A stretch of 64,000 nucleotides of DNA, taken from contig NZ_BMTV01000011.1 in assembly GCF_014649855.1 (NCBI RefSeq), positions 124,001 through 188,000 of the forward strand, given 5' to 3'. Source of the stretch: Streptomyces roseolus (lineage in GTDB: Bacteria > Actinomycetota > Actinomycetes > Streptomycetales > Streptomycetaceae). The notes under the pieces are model-generated. The model did not search any database. It saw nothing but the letters and a program-made list of their open reading frames with translations, and was not told the origin of the DNA. Below, piece after piece: positions 35,063-42,898 of this stretch. Every line of letters starts with the position of its first letter. Position 1 is the stretch's first letter. The position numbers were made by a program, and so were the translations under genes.

Positions 35063-35941
35063 TCACCGGGTCGTGCTGGCTGTCGGGGCCACCGCGACGG
35101 GGCAGTGGGCGTGGTTGAGCATGGCCTGGCTGACTGATCCGAGGAGCAGTCCGGTGAATCCTCCTCGTCCACGGGCGCCGACGACGAGCAGCTGGGCGGT
35201 GCGGCTGGCTTTGATGAGCGCCTCGCGGGTGTCCTGTCGCACCGCATGGCATTCGACGTGCACGTCCGGGTGCTTTTCCTGGTGGCCGGCGAGGGCTGCG
35301 GACAGCAGGGACGTTTCGCGTTCGGCCGGCGCGCCGGGCGCGCTCGCGTAGGGCAGGGCCGGGTCGGGTGGCGGGGGTGTCTGTGTGTTCCAGGGGGTGT
35401 AGGCGAGCAGGTCGGCGTTACGCAATACCGCTTCGGCGAAGGCGAACTCGATTGCCCGTTCCCCGGCTGCCGACCCGTCGACCCCGAGCACGATGGGCCC
35501 CGCAGCGTCGCCGGGGCCCGGACCACCAGGGTGGGGCAGTGGCCGCGGGCGGCCAGGTGTACCGCGGTCGAGCCCACCAGCAGGCCGATGGCGCCGCCCG
35601 TGTTCCGGGAGCCGATCACCATGAGCTGCGCCGTGCGGGACTGCGCTTCGAGGACCGTCAGCGCGTCCCCGGTCACGACGGGCGGAGGTGACCGTCACGT
35701 CGGGGGCCACCGTCCTGGCGTGCTCCTCGGCCTCGGCCACCAGGCGCCGGGCCATGTTCCGCAGGCCGCCGTCGGGCGGGCCCAGTTCTGATGGGCCCAG
35801 CGGCACGTGCATGGTCGGCCAGATGAAGGCGTGCACCAGGTGCTGCCCGGCGCCGCGCCAGCGGGCTTCTCGTGCCGCGGCCTCGACGGCGGCCAGACTC
35901 GACGCCGAGCCGTCGACGCCGACCACGCCCCGGGCAGCCAT
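35063..35941 (-). CDS. Two-domain USP with compensating frameshifts
   Basis: 292 codons open throughout. The first domain begins VVGVDGSASSLAAVEAAARE, but between about 35,690 and 35,515 the encoded residues are arginine/proline-rich nonsense. In the same stretch the adjacent frame reads VTGDALTVLEAQSRTAQLMV and IGSRNTGGAIGLLVGSTAVH, a perfect USP nucleotide loop. Two opposite one-base shifts therefore garble ~58 residues and then restore the frame. The second domain is intact (VGARGRGGFTGLLLGSVSQA). GAGGAGG precedes ATG 35941, which overlaps the previous stop (TGATG). Confidence 0.8.
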   Translation of the reverse strand: MAARGVVGVDGSASSLAAVEAAAREARWRGAGQHLVHAFIWPTMHVPLGPSELGPPDGGLRNMARRLVAEAEEHARTVAPDVTVTSARRDRGRADGPRSAVPHGAAHGDRLPEHGRRHRPAGGLDRGTPGRPRPLPHPGGPGPGDAAGPIVLGVDGSAAGERAIEFAFAEAVLRNADLLAYTPWNTQTPPPPDPALPYASAPGAPAERETSLLSAALAGHQEKHPDVHVECHAVRQDTREALIKASRTAQLLVVGARGRGGFTGLLLGSVSQAMLNHAHCPVAVAPTASTTR

Positions 35942-36510
35942 CACGACCTCCTCGGTGGTGCGGAGTCGTCTTGCCGGGTGCCGCGGCGGCCCCGTCGCTG
36001 CGCGTCCGGGGTGGTGAGCGGGTCGGGTGCTGTTCGCTGAAGGTGTCGTGTGATGGGTGAGGTGTATCCGGTCAGGGGGACGGGGCTGACGGCGACCTCG
36101 GTGCCGGTGCGCTCGGCGAGGCGCTCGATGCGGTCGGCGGGCAGGTCCCGGTAGGGGTTGCTGCGGGCGGGCACGACCAGGGCGGTGACCTGGACCGGGC
36201 CGGCGCGGGCGATGGCCGGCATGACGGGTGTGAGGATGGCGTGGGTCTCGGCCTGGATCCGGCGGGAGCGGACGTGGTGCAGCAGGGCGTTGATGCTGAA
36301 GCCGGTGCTGCGCACGACCGCCGCGGCGATGACCCTGTGTCCGGTGCGGGCGGCCAGGTCGGCCGCGTGGGCGGCCACGGCCCGGTCGGCACGGGAGCCG
36401 GTGAACAGCGCCAGAACATGGCCGCTGGAGTGCAGGGAGAGATGGTAGATGTGGGCCTCCGGCGGGGCCGGGGAGGGGATGAACGGCCGGGGTGTCTGGG
36501 TGGTGGTCAT
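35941..36510 (-). CDS. USP-like small protein, transposon cargo
   Basis: 189 residues. The central part (SSGHVLALFTGSRADRAVAA, then RTGHRVIAAAVVRS) has the alternating pattern of a USP/nucleotide-binding fold, but no ATP loop is recognisable. Similar order is seen in the protein at 37625. Its start overlaps the TerC stop by four bases. Function not assignable; probably a USP relative that does not bind ATP. Confidence 0.6.
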   Translation of the reverse strand: MTTTQTPRPFIPSPAPPEAHIYHLSLHSSGHVLALFTGSRADRAVAAHAADLAARTGHRVIAAAVVRSTGFSINALLHHVRSRRIQAETHAILTPVMPAIARAGPVQVTALVVPARSNPYRDLPADRIERLAERTGTEVAVSPVPLTGYTSPITRHLQRTAPDPLTTPDAQRRGRRGTRQDDSAPPRRS

Positions 36511-37571
36511 GGCATGTTCTTTGGGTTCGGGCTGCGGTGGGCAGTGGGCTGCTGGCGGGTGGGTTCGACGGGCGGTCGGTCGGCGATCGGCTCGTCCTCG
36601 CCGGTCTGGGCCGGGTGCTGTTCGTCGCTGCCGTCGGTGGGCTGGTTGCGGGTGGCGATCAGGGACCAGCCGATGGAGATGGTGATCGTTGCGACGATGA
36701 CGCCGAGGGTGAGGGGGATGGGGAGCTTGCCGACGGGGGTCTCGGACAGGATGAGCTTGACGCCGGCGAAGACGAGCAGGACCGCCAGCCCGTAGTGCAG
36801 GTACTGGAAGCGGCGCAGGAGTCCGGCGAGGCAGAAGTACAGGCTCCTGAGGCCGAGAACGGCGAAGGCGTTGGCGGTCCACACCAGGAAGGTGTTGGTG
36901 GTGATCGCCAGGACGGCGGCGACGGAGTCGATCGCGAAGATCAGGTCGGTGGCCTCCACGGCGACCAGGACCACGAACAGCAGCGTCGCGATCCGCTTGC
37001 CGTTGCGGCGGATGAAGAACTTGTCGCCGTGGAACTTCGGATCGGTGGGGATGAGCTTCTTGACCAGGCGGACGATGGGGTTGCGGTCGGGGTGGACCTC
37101 TTCGTCTTTGGAGACGGCCATCTTCCAGCCGGTCCAGATCAGGAACGCGCCGAAGAGGTAGGCGGTCCAGAAGAACACCTGGAGCAGTTCGGCGCCGACG
37201 AAGATGAACACCAGCCGGGCCGCGAGGGCGCCCAGCACGCCCCAGAACAGGACCTTGTGCTGGTAGGCGTCGGGGACGGCGAAGAACGAGAAGACCAGCG
37301 CGAAGACGAAGACGTTGTCGATCGACAGGGCCTTTTCGATCAGGTAGCCGGCGTAGTAGGTGGAGGACACCTCCCCGCCCTGCCACGCCAGCAGGATCAA
37401 GCCGAAGCCCAGGCCGATGGCGATCCAGATGCCACTCCAGATCGCGGCTTCCTTGAAGCCGATGACGTGGTTGTCGCGGTGGGCGATCAGGTCGACGGCG
37501 AGCATCACGCAGATGCCGACGGTGACCGCGGCCCACACCCACAGCGGGACGGCGAACGACAGGTCATTCAT
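36507..37571 (-). CDS. TerC-family integral membrane protein
   Basis: 354 residues with about nine membrane helices. Family motifs are EKALSIDNVFVFALVFSFF and VEATDLIFAIDSVAAVLAIT, whose aspartates are thought to bind metal. TerC/Alx proteins export manganese or aid metalation of secreted enzymes and are linked with tellurite resistance. Unlike many relatives there is no room for a yybP-ykoY riboswitch: only 53 bases separate it from the upstream gene. It is the middle gene of a four-gene coupled operon on the transposon. Confidence 0.9.
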   Translation of the reverse strand: MNDLSFAVPLWVWAAVTVGICVMLAVDLIAHRDNHVIGFKEAAIWSGIWIAIGLGFGLILLAWQGGEVSSTYYAGYLIEKALSIDNVFVFALVFSFFAVPDAYQHKVLFWGVLGALAARLVFIFVGAELLQVFFWTAYLFGAFLIWTGWKMAVSKDEEVHPDRNPIVRLVKKLIPTDPKFHGDKFFIRRNGKRIATLLFVVLVAVEATDLIFAIDSVAAVLAITTNTFLVWTANAFAVLGLRSLYFCLAGLLRRFQYLHYGLAVLLVFAGVKLILSETPVGKLPIPLTLGVIVATITISIGWSLIATRNQPTDGSDEQHPAQTGEDEPIADRPPVEPTRQQPTAHRSPNPKNMP

Positions 37572-37624
37572 CGCTAAACGTTTCCTCTCAAGGGGCCGGA
37601 CGGCAGGTCACGCTGAGGAGGCGA

Positions 37625-38137
37625 TCACGTCGAGGGCGATCGCAGCGGCACCCAGGCCGCAGGGGCGATCGCATGGACGAACGGGCCGCCGCGCAGGGCT
37701 GCGGCCTCGATCAGGGCGTGCGCGTCCAGCCCGTGCGGGCCGCGACGCGAGGCCACCACGTCCGGAGCCCGGTGGCGGCCGGCCAGGGCCAGCAGCTGCT
37801 TGGCCGCCGCGAGCCGTGATCCGTTGCCCGCCGGCAGGTGGAACACCTCGGGGATGCAGCCGATGGCGTGGGGGCCGACTTTGGGCATGACCCGGGCCAG
37901 AACCGCCCGCACCGACGGGCAGGCCGCCGGGCCGAGGGGGGAACGGCCGACGTGCGGGGGCATCACGGCAATCAGCAGCAGCGGCACCCGGCGGACCAGC
38001 GCCATCCGCGCGGCCGCCTCGGCCACCGCGACATCGTCGATGCGATCGGTCAGCACGGCCGCGATCGGCTGGACCAGACCCGCCCGCGCGGGGCGGTGGC
38101 CGTGGTCGCGTACGGGGTGGGAGAGCAGTCGGGTCAT
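37625..38137 (-). CDS. USP-like protein, transposon cargo
   Basis: 170 residues: MTRLLSHPVRDHGHRPARAG, PIAAVLTDRIDDVAVAEAAA, and VPLLLIAVMPP resemble the first half of a USP fold. The later part (RHRAPDVVASRRGPHG) stands where a nucleotide loop would be but lacks its glycines. It is the first gene of the TerC operon and is divergent from the HTH regulator. Function unknown. Confidence 0.6.
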   Translation of the reverse strand: MTRLLSHPVRDHGHRPARAGLVQPIAAVLTDRIDDVAVAEAAARMALVRRVPLLLIAVMPPHVGRSPLGPAACPSVRAVLARVMPKVGPHAIGCIPEVFHLPAGNGSRLAAAKQLLALAGRHRAPDVVASRRGPHGLDAHALIEAAALRGGPFVHAIAPAAWVPLRSPST

Positions 38138-38213
38138 GGCTACGGCCCGCCTTCCTTAACGGGAGGAATCCCCTCAAGCGTCACCTGCGGCACCGACACC
38201 CGTCAACAGTTAC

Positions 38214-38265
38214 GCGAAATTTTTTTCGCTAATAAAAGTTCGCACGAAGGGGCGAATATGCGAAG
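38214..38265. promoter_or_regulatory. AT-rich operator cluster with GCGAA half-sites
   Basis: GCGAAATTTTTTTCGC (38214-38229) is a palindrome. TTCGC (38239-38243), GCGAA (38252-38256) and GCGAA (38260-38264) follow. This is by far the most AT-rich patch in the window and lies between the divergent TerC operon and the HTH gene. It is the natural binding site of that regulator. Confidence 0.6.
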
Positions 38266-38287
38266 TCGGGTTCGTATGATGGAGGCC

Positions 38288-38632
38288 ATGAGCAGCTCAT
38301 CGGCACGCGGCGACCAGTGGACCTTCCTCACCAACCACGCACGGGTGCTGCTACGGATCGCCCGCGACCCCGAGGTACGGTTGCGCGACATCGCCGCCGG
38401 GATCGGGATCACCGAACGCGCGGTGCAGATCATCGTCGCCGACCTGGAGGTGGCCGGCTATCTGACCCGCACCCGGGTGGGACGACGCAACCGCTACACC
38501 GTCGACGACAGCGTGGCCCTGCGTCACCCATCCGAGGCCGACCACCCGGTCGGTGACCTCCTGGGTGCCTTCCTGCACCGCGAGGACACCCCGGAGGCCG
38601 AGCTCGCTGAGGCGGAGGCGGCGACGCGGTGA
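38288..38632 (+). CDS. HTH transcriptional regulator (MarR-like winged helix)
   Basis: 114 residues. QWTFLTNHARVLLRIARDPE is followed by a winged helix (RLRDIAAGIGITERAVQIIV, DLEVAGYLTRTRVGRRNRYT). Small one-domain regulators of this form are common in Streptomyces. ATG 38288 has GGAGG close upstream; an in-frame ATG at 38258 is possible. It probably controls itself and the divergent TerC/USP-like cargo operon through the GCGAA cluster. Confidence 0.82.
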   Translation: MSSSSARGDQWTFLTNHARVLLRIARDPEVRLRDIAAGIGITERAVQIIVADLEVAGYLTRTRVGRRNRYTVDDSVALRHPSEADHPVGDLLGAFLHREDTPEAELAEAEAATR

Positions 38633-38936
38633 GCGGGGGCTGCCGCCTGGAGCGCGCGAGGTCATCGCGGGCATCGTGGACGCGGTGGGCGCGGGAGACG
38701 ATGCCCGGCTCGACCGGCTGCTGGAGCAGGTGGTCCGTACCGGCAGCCCTGACGTCCTCCACGAGCTGCGCAGGCAGCTTTCCAAAGGCTGGGGCTCGCC
38801 GTAGAGGGCGACGTGCAGCGCTGCGGCCAGCTCGCGGGCCCGGCTCTCGCCTTCCACGTCGTGCAGCACGAAGTAGACCAGGCCGACGGGGAGTCCGGGC
38901 GGATCTGCCGGTGTGGATCAGGCAAATAACCGTCTC
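38633..38936. other. Gene fragments between regulator and internal inverted repeat
   Basis: A plus frame without a start reads GAREVIAGIVDAVGAGDDAR and LLEQVVRTGSPDVLHELRRQ. A minus frame reads LVYFVLHDVEGESRARELAA. Both look like pieces of proteins but neither is complete or recognised. The stretch probably holds scars of earlier rearrangement at the transposon end. Confidence 0.35.
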
Positions 38937-38987
38937 GGCCCTGCTCCCCCGAAGCTACGGCGAAGTGACAAGCAGCTCTCTGTGATC
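38937..38987 (+). repeat. Internal copy of the transposon left inverted repeat
   Basis: Starts GGCCCTGCTCCC, shares AGCTACGGCGA and the TGTGAT end with the outer repeats, and has the same orientation as the left end. The five bases before it (GTCTC) do not match the right-hand GTGTC. Confidence 0.75.
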
Positions 38988-39993
38988 AGAGTGACGCTCG
39001 GTCAGGGACAGCGAGGCGGGGTCCGGGGATGTCACCGACCTGGAGGGCGGTGAAGTCGGCGTGGGCCTGTTCGACGGCTTCGGGGTACACCTCGCGCTTG
39101 GCGTGCTCGGCGAGCGCCCGGTAGATGCTGGCCACCGAGGGGTTCTGTCCCTTGCGTTTGCCGGTGGGGATGATCAGGTCGGGCTGGATCTGCTCGACGG
39201 ACTCGCCGTCCGCGCGGCGCCGCAGGACGGTGTGGAGCATGTCATCGGTGACGACCGGTGGCCGGTCGCCGTGCTCGCCCTTGCGAACCGCGGTGTCGAG
39301 CCCCTCCACCGTGGACTCGCGGATGTTCTCCCGCTCGGTCTCCGCCATCACCGCGAAGAACGCGAACAGCGGCTTCCCCGGCCCGGTGGGGTCGTAGATC
39401 CCGGGCAGGGGCCCGGCGAGCATCTCCAGGACCAGGCCGTGAGCGGTGAGGTGGTCGGCGAGCGCGGTCAGCTCGGCGGCATCGCGGCCGAGCCGCTTCA
39501 TCTCGTACACGGTGAAGATGACACGGCAGTGCGGGGCGTGCGCCTTGACCTCCCGCGCAGCCCGAAGCGCTTCCTCGAACTTCGGGCGGACCCGGACGCG
39601 GGTGCTGATCTTCTCGCTGAAGATCTTCTCCCTCGGGATGCCGTGCTTGCTGAGCGCGTCGAGCCGGTAGTCGAGTTCCTGCCCGAGCGTCGAGCACCGC
39701 GCGCAGCCGATGCGAATGTCCGCGCTCGGCAGGTCCGGGTCGATCGGCGCCTGCGGCTGGGTGCCCGGCCGCCACGGCCGACCCGGGCTGCGGTCGGCCG
39801 GTGTGGGCACCCGCAGCGCCTTCTTCAGCCGGGGCACCATGGTGAAGCGGCGGGTGTGGTAGGCGGAGGCGACCGCGCCGCCGCGCGAGCGGCAGGGCGA
39901 GCCGGGCTGGGCGTCACACTTCGGGCAGGCGTGCTGTTCGACGTCGTCGGCATCCGACCGGTCGGTCGGGGAAGGCTCCCGAGGGTCCGTCAT
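38986..39993 (-). CDS. tnpR: Serine recombinase (Tn3 resolvase) with N-terminal zinc-finger-like domain
   Basis: 335 residues from ATG 39993. The N-terminal CPKCDAQPGSPCRSRGG looks like a small zinc-binding motif. The catalytic domain begins IRIGCARCSTLGQELDYRLD with the nucleophilic serine, and contains YEMKRLGRDAAEL and ENIRESTVEG. The tail has a helix-turn-helix (NPSVASIYRALAEHAKREV). It resolves cointegrates at a res site, which should lie in 39,994-40,176. All catalytic landmarks are intact, in contrast to the transposase. Confidence 0.88.
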   Translation of the reverse strand: MTDPREPSPTDRSDADDVEQHACPKCDAQPGSPCRSRGGAVASAYHTRRFTMVPRLKKALRVPTPADRSPGRPWRPGTQPQAPIDPDLPSADIRIGCARCSTLGQELDYRLDALSKHGIPREKIFSEKISTRVRVRPKFEEALRAAREVKAHAPHCRVIFTVYEMKRLGRDAAELTALADHLTAHGLVLEMLAGPLPGIYDPTGPGKPLFAFFAVMAETERENIRESTVEGLDTAVRKGEHGDRPPVVTDDMLHTVLRRRADGESVEQIQPDLIIPTGKRKGQNPSVASIYRALAEHAKREVYPEAVEQAHADFTALQVGDIPGPRLAVPDRASL

Positions 39994-40176
39994 GGGCCCG
40001 GATTTCGCACCATGCAAGTCTCAGAAGGGGATCTCTCCCGTTTTTGAGTGAGAACGGGTTCTGCGAACGCATTCGGGTCCGGCGGAGGTCCGGCCGTCCG
40101 CTGTTGATCTTGCTCGCGCAAAGGATCGTTGGTGAGAACCGCACGAGAGTGAAGGGGGAAGAGTCCGTCGCCGTCT
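39994..40176. promoter_or_regulatory. Candidate res site / resolvase promoter region
   Basis: Contains GTGAGAACGGGTTCTGCGAA and a second GTGAGAACCGCACGAGAG about 95 bases on, suggesting repeated resolvase subsites. Placement upstream of tnpR is as expected; the subsites are not proven. Confidence 0.35.
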
Positions 40177-40491
40177 CTATTCCTTGGGTGGCTGTTGGAC
40201 GAGAAGGGTGTCGTCGGGGCGGTGGGTGACGTGCAGGCCCGCTTTCCGGAAGATCTCGGTGAGGGCGATGTCCATCGCGTGGTGGATGCCCGCGATCTCC
40301 ATACGGCCGGCCAGGCCTGGCTCGGCGGCATGCGTGATCGCGGTGGGGCGCAGGACGTCGTCGGCTTCCCACCACACCTCGACCGTCTCCTCGTCCTGCT
40401 TGCGGATCTGCAGGCCGCTGTCGTCGGCGGGGTGGGGGTCGAATCCTGCGCGCAGGAGCGCTTCGCGCACCCGCTGCAGAGTTTCGCTCAT
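40177..40491 (-). CDS. Small conserved protein of unknown function
   Basis: 104 residues: LQRVREALLRAGFDPHPADD, VEVWWEADDVLRPTAITHAA, and HHAMDIALTEIFRKAGLHVT. It looks like a compact alpha/beta protein without membrane segments or catalytic signature. The start overlaps the stop of the STAS-like gene by four bases, so the two are made together and may interact. I do not recognise the family. Confidence 0.6.
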   Translation of the reverse strand: MSETLQRVREALLRAGFDPHPADDSGLQIRKQDEETVEVWWEADDVLRPTAITHAAEPGLAGRMEIAGIHHAMDIALTEIFRKAGLHVTHRPDDTLLVQQPPKE

Positions 40492-40757
40492 GCGGCGGCG
40501 GGCGGGGCGAGGGAGGCGGAGCTGACGACGCTCAGACCGACGCCCAGGCTTTCGCACAGCCGGCGGGTGCGGGCCAGGGCGCTCAGGGATGCCGGTGAGG
40601 GGGTGGCGGTGGGCAGCTGGAGGCGCAGCGTCCGGGGGCGGTGTGTGATGAGAAGTTGCTCGATGTGTACGGCGGCCGCGGCGCGGTTGTGGACTTCGAG
40701 GTCCTGTACGAGGTGCACATGCAGGACGCCGTTCTCGAACGCGTGCTGGATGAGCAT
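40488..40757 (-). CDS. STAS-like small protein, transposon cargo
   Basis: 89 residues: GVLHVHLVQDLEVHNRAAAA, then TLRLQLPTATPSPASLSALA and RTRRLCESLGVGLSVVSS. The strand-helix order is that of a STAS (anti-anti-sigma) domain, but the phosphoserine loop is replaced by PTATPSPAS. It sits 184 bases downstream of a SpoIIE-type phosphatase gene, a common pairing in sigma-factor partner switching. Confidence 0.6.
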   Translation of the reverse strand: MLIQHAFENGVLHVHLVQDLEVHNRAAAAVHIEQLLITHRPRTLRLQLPTATPSPASLSALARTRRLCESLGVGLSVVSSASLAPPAAA

Positions 40758-40941
40758 GATCCCTCCACGACGTGATACCTGAGCACTACACCCATCAGCA
40801 TGCCCACGATCGGCCCGGACTGCGCGCCTGCGGGGACGGGAGCCGTGCGCACTGCGGCCGCCCTGGAGGAGAGCCTGCAGGGCACCGGTCTGACCCTGCC
40901 GTGCTTGGCCTTCGCGAAAGGAGGCTCGGCTCGGGTGGGGG

Positions 40942-42282
40942 TCATTCTTCGCCGGGGGTGCGGATGGCGAGGATGGCGATGTCGTCGTGCCCGTCGCTGG
41001 GGTGGTGGTCGGCGAGGGCGTGGACCAGGGCGTCCAGTGGCTGGGTGGCGTGCGCGGCGGCGAGATCGGCCAGGGCGTTCAGGCGGTCGTCGATGGGATG
41101 GTCCGGGTGTTCGACAAGGCCGTCGGAGAACAGCAGCACGATGGCGCCCGGCGGCAGCTCGTGGGTGTGGTCGGGGCGGTGGATGTCGGGGTCGACGCCC
41201 AGGGGGATGCCCGGCTCCGCATGCAGGTATCGGGCGGATCCATCGGGGGTCAGGATCAGCGGCGGGAGGTGGCCGGCGGTGCTCCAGTGGAGCGTCCAGC
41301 CGTCGCCGGTGGGCTCGATCCTGACCAGGCATGCGGTGGTGACCGGCAGGTCGGTGATGGCGTGGACGGTGTGGTCGAGCTGGGTCAGCACCGAGCTGGG
41401 CGGGGTCTGGCGGTCGTAGAGCAGGGCGCGGAGCATGTTGCGGGCCTGGGCCATGGCGGCGGCCGCGTGCAGGTCGTGGCCGACGACGTCGCCGATGACG
41501 GCCGCGCAGGCGCGGTCGGGCAGGACGACGGCGTCGTACCAGTCGCCGCCGACGCTGGCCGGCTCGGCCGCGGTGCGGTAGACCGCTGCGCCGGAGAACG
41601 GCGTCAGGTCGGGCAGGGTCGGCAGCAGCAGCCGCTGGAACTGTTCGGCGCTGTCACGCATGTAACCGAACAGGCGGGCGTTCTCGATGGCGATCCCGGC
41701 TGCTCCCGCCAGGGCGCGCACGATGGCCTCGTCGTCCTCGTCGAACGGCCGGCCGTCCCCGCGCTCGGAGAGGTAGAGGTCTCCGTAGATCTCGCCGCGG
41801 ACGGTGATCGCGACGCCCAGCAGCGTGCGCATGGGCGGGTGGCCGGGCGGGAATCCGACCGAGGCCGGGTGCGAGGGGATGTCCTCCACGCGCAGTGGCT
41901 CGGGATGGTGGATCAGGTGACCCAGGACGCCGCGGCCGTGCGGGAAGTCGATTCCCGCGAGCGCGGCCCGTTCCTCCTCGGTGAGGCCGGCAGTGATGAA
42001 CTGCTCCAGGTGATCTCCGGAAGGGGCCAGGACGCCGAGGGCGCCGTAACGCGCCCCGGCCAGGTCCATGGCGGTGGTGACGATCCGGTGCAGCACCGCC
42101 GGCAGGTCCAGATCCCCGCCGATGGCCAGCACCGCCGACAGCAGCCCCTGCAACCGGCCCTTCGCCCGAGCCAGCTCCCGCAGCTGCTGCGCGATCCCCT
42201 CCAGCTGCTCGTCCAGCTTCAGCCCAAGCCCGGGCAGACGCGTCTCGCTCGGTGTGCCGCTCGGTTCCTCGTCGGAGTTCAC
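40942..42282 (-). CDS. GAF-SpoIIE (PP2C) phosphatase
   Basis: 446 residues. A coiled helix (about 18-45) leads to a GAF domain (about 50-195, ALAGIDFPHGRGVLGHLIHH.. GVAITVRGEIYGDLYLSERG) and a SpoIIE/PP2C phosphatase domain (about 215-440). The phosphatase metal motifs are SVGGDWYDAV, VIGDVVGHD and LLFSDGLVE..DDIAILAI. Such proteins sense a ligand or redox state and dephosphorylate STAS proteins. GTG 42282 has GAGGG upstream; the frame to 42531 is unsupported. Transposon cargo. Confidence 0.9.
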   Translation of the reverse strand: MNSDEEPSGTPSETRLPGLGLKLDEQLEGIAQQLRELARAKGRLQGLLSAVLAIGGDLDLPAVLHRIVTTAMDLAGARYGALGVLAPSGDHLEQFITAGLTEEERAALAGIDFPHGRGVLGHLIHHPEPLRVEDIPSHPASVGFPPGHPPMRTLLGVAITVRGEIYGDLYLSERGDGRPFDEDDEAIVRALAGAAGIAIENARLFGYMRDSAEQFQRLLLPTLPDLTPFSGAAVYRTAAEPASVGGDWYDAVVLPDRACAAVIGDVVGHDLHAAAAMAQARNMLRALLYDRQTPPSSVLTQLDHTVHAITDLPVTTACLVRIEPTGDGWTLHWSTAGHLPPLILTPDGSARYLHAEPGIPLGVDPDIHRPDHTHELPPGAIVLLFSDGLVEHPDHPIDDRLNALADLAAAHATQPLDALVHALADHHPSDGHDDIAILAIRTPGEE

Positions 42283-42898
42283 AACGCCCTCTCGCTCTCG
42301 TCCCTCACCGCCCACGCTACGCACGACACCGTCACCCCGCCGGGAGCACACACCGAACCGGCCGGCCGCCGCTTCCCTCCCCCAGCGCCTGCCCGAGAAG
42401 ACGGGGCGCATCCAGAACCAGCCGGTACTTTGCCGCAGCCCTGGAGGAACAGGACGTTTCTGCCGCCGCTCCGCTTTCTCTTCGCCCTGCGCGTTTGAAC
42501 CGGGCGTGTGCGGCAAGGCGTGCACGGTCAAGGGCTCTTCCCTTGCGCCTCGCGCTCTTCAATCCCCCCGTGGAGCGCGGGCGTGCCGGGTCCCTGCCGC
42601 GTCGGCGCGGCAGGGACCCGGCTGTTTCCCCTCCCCGTCTTCGGCACTGAGGTTGCTCTTGTTTGTCTGCAGGGGTGTCTCCCCGATCGGGCTGCCGCGA
42701 TCGTGAGGTCCGGGGCAGCTCGAACGTTCACGTCACGGCGGTTTGCGGTTACGCGCCCGGCATGGCACCTCTATGGCAGCGCAAGCGCGACGAACAGCGG
42801 CGCGAGGGACGACCTCGGGGACGCCGGTCGTGGAGGCAGCCTTGGGCCTCGGCTTAGCGGGCAGGGTCCGACTCCTCCGGCCCGGCGGCCGCCCGCGT
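42283..42898. other. Intergenic region inside transposon
   Basis: 616 bases without a gene except the hairpin at 42585-42622. The remaining sequence shows no coding frame I trust. Confidence 0.5.
42585..42622. terminator. Perfect 17-bp hairpin with TCGG loop
   Basis: Arms 42585-42601 and 42606-42622, loop TCGG, followed by TGTTTCC. A strong intrinsic-type terminator. Confidence 0.7.

Noticed and set aside
37572..37624. A yybP-ykoY manganese riboswitch before TerC
   Set aside because: Only 53 bases are available and no paired arms of that type are visible.
42283..42898. Possible small genes after the phosphatase within the transposon
   Set aside because: Frames are short, lack ribosome sites and consist mostly of Arg/Pro/Ser runs.
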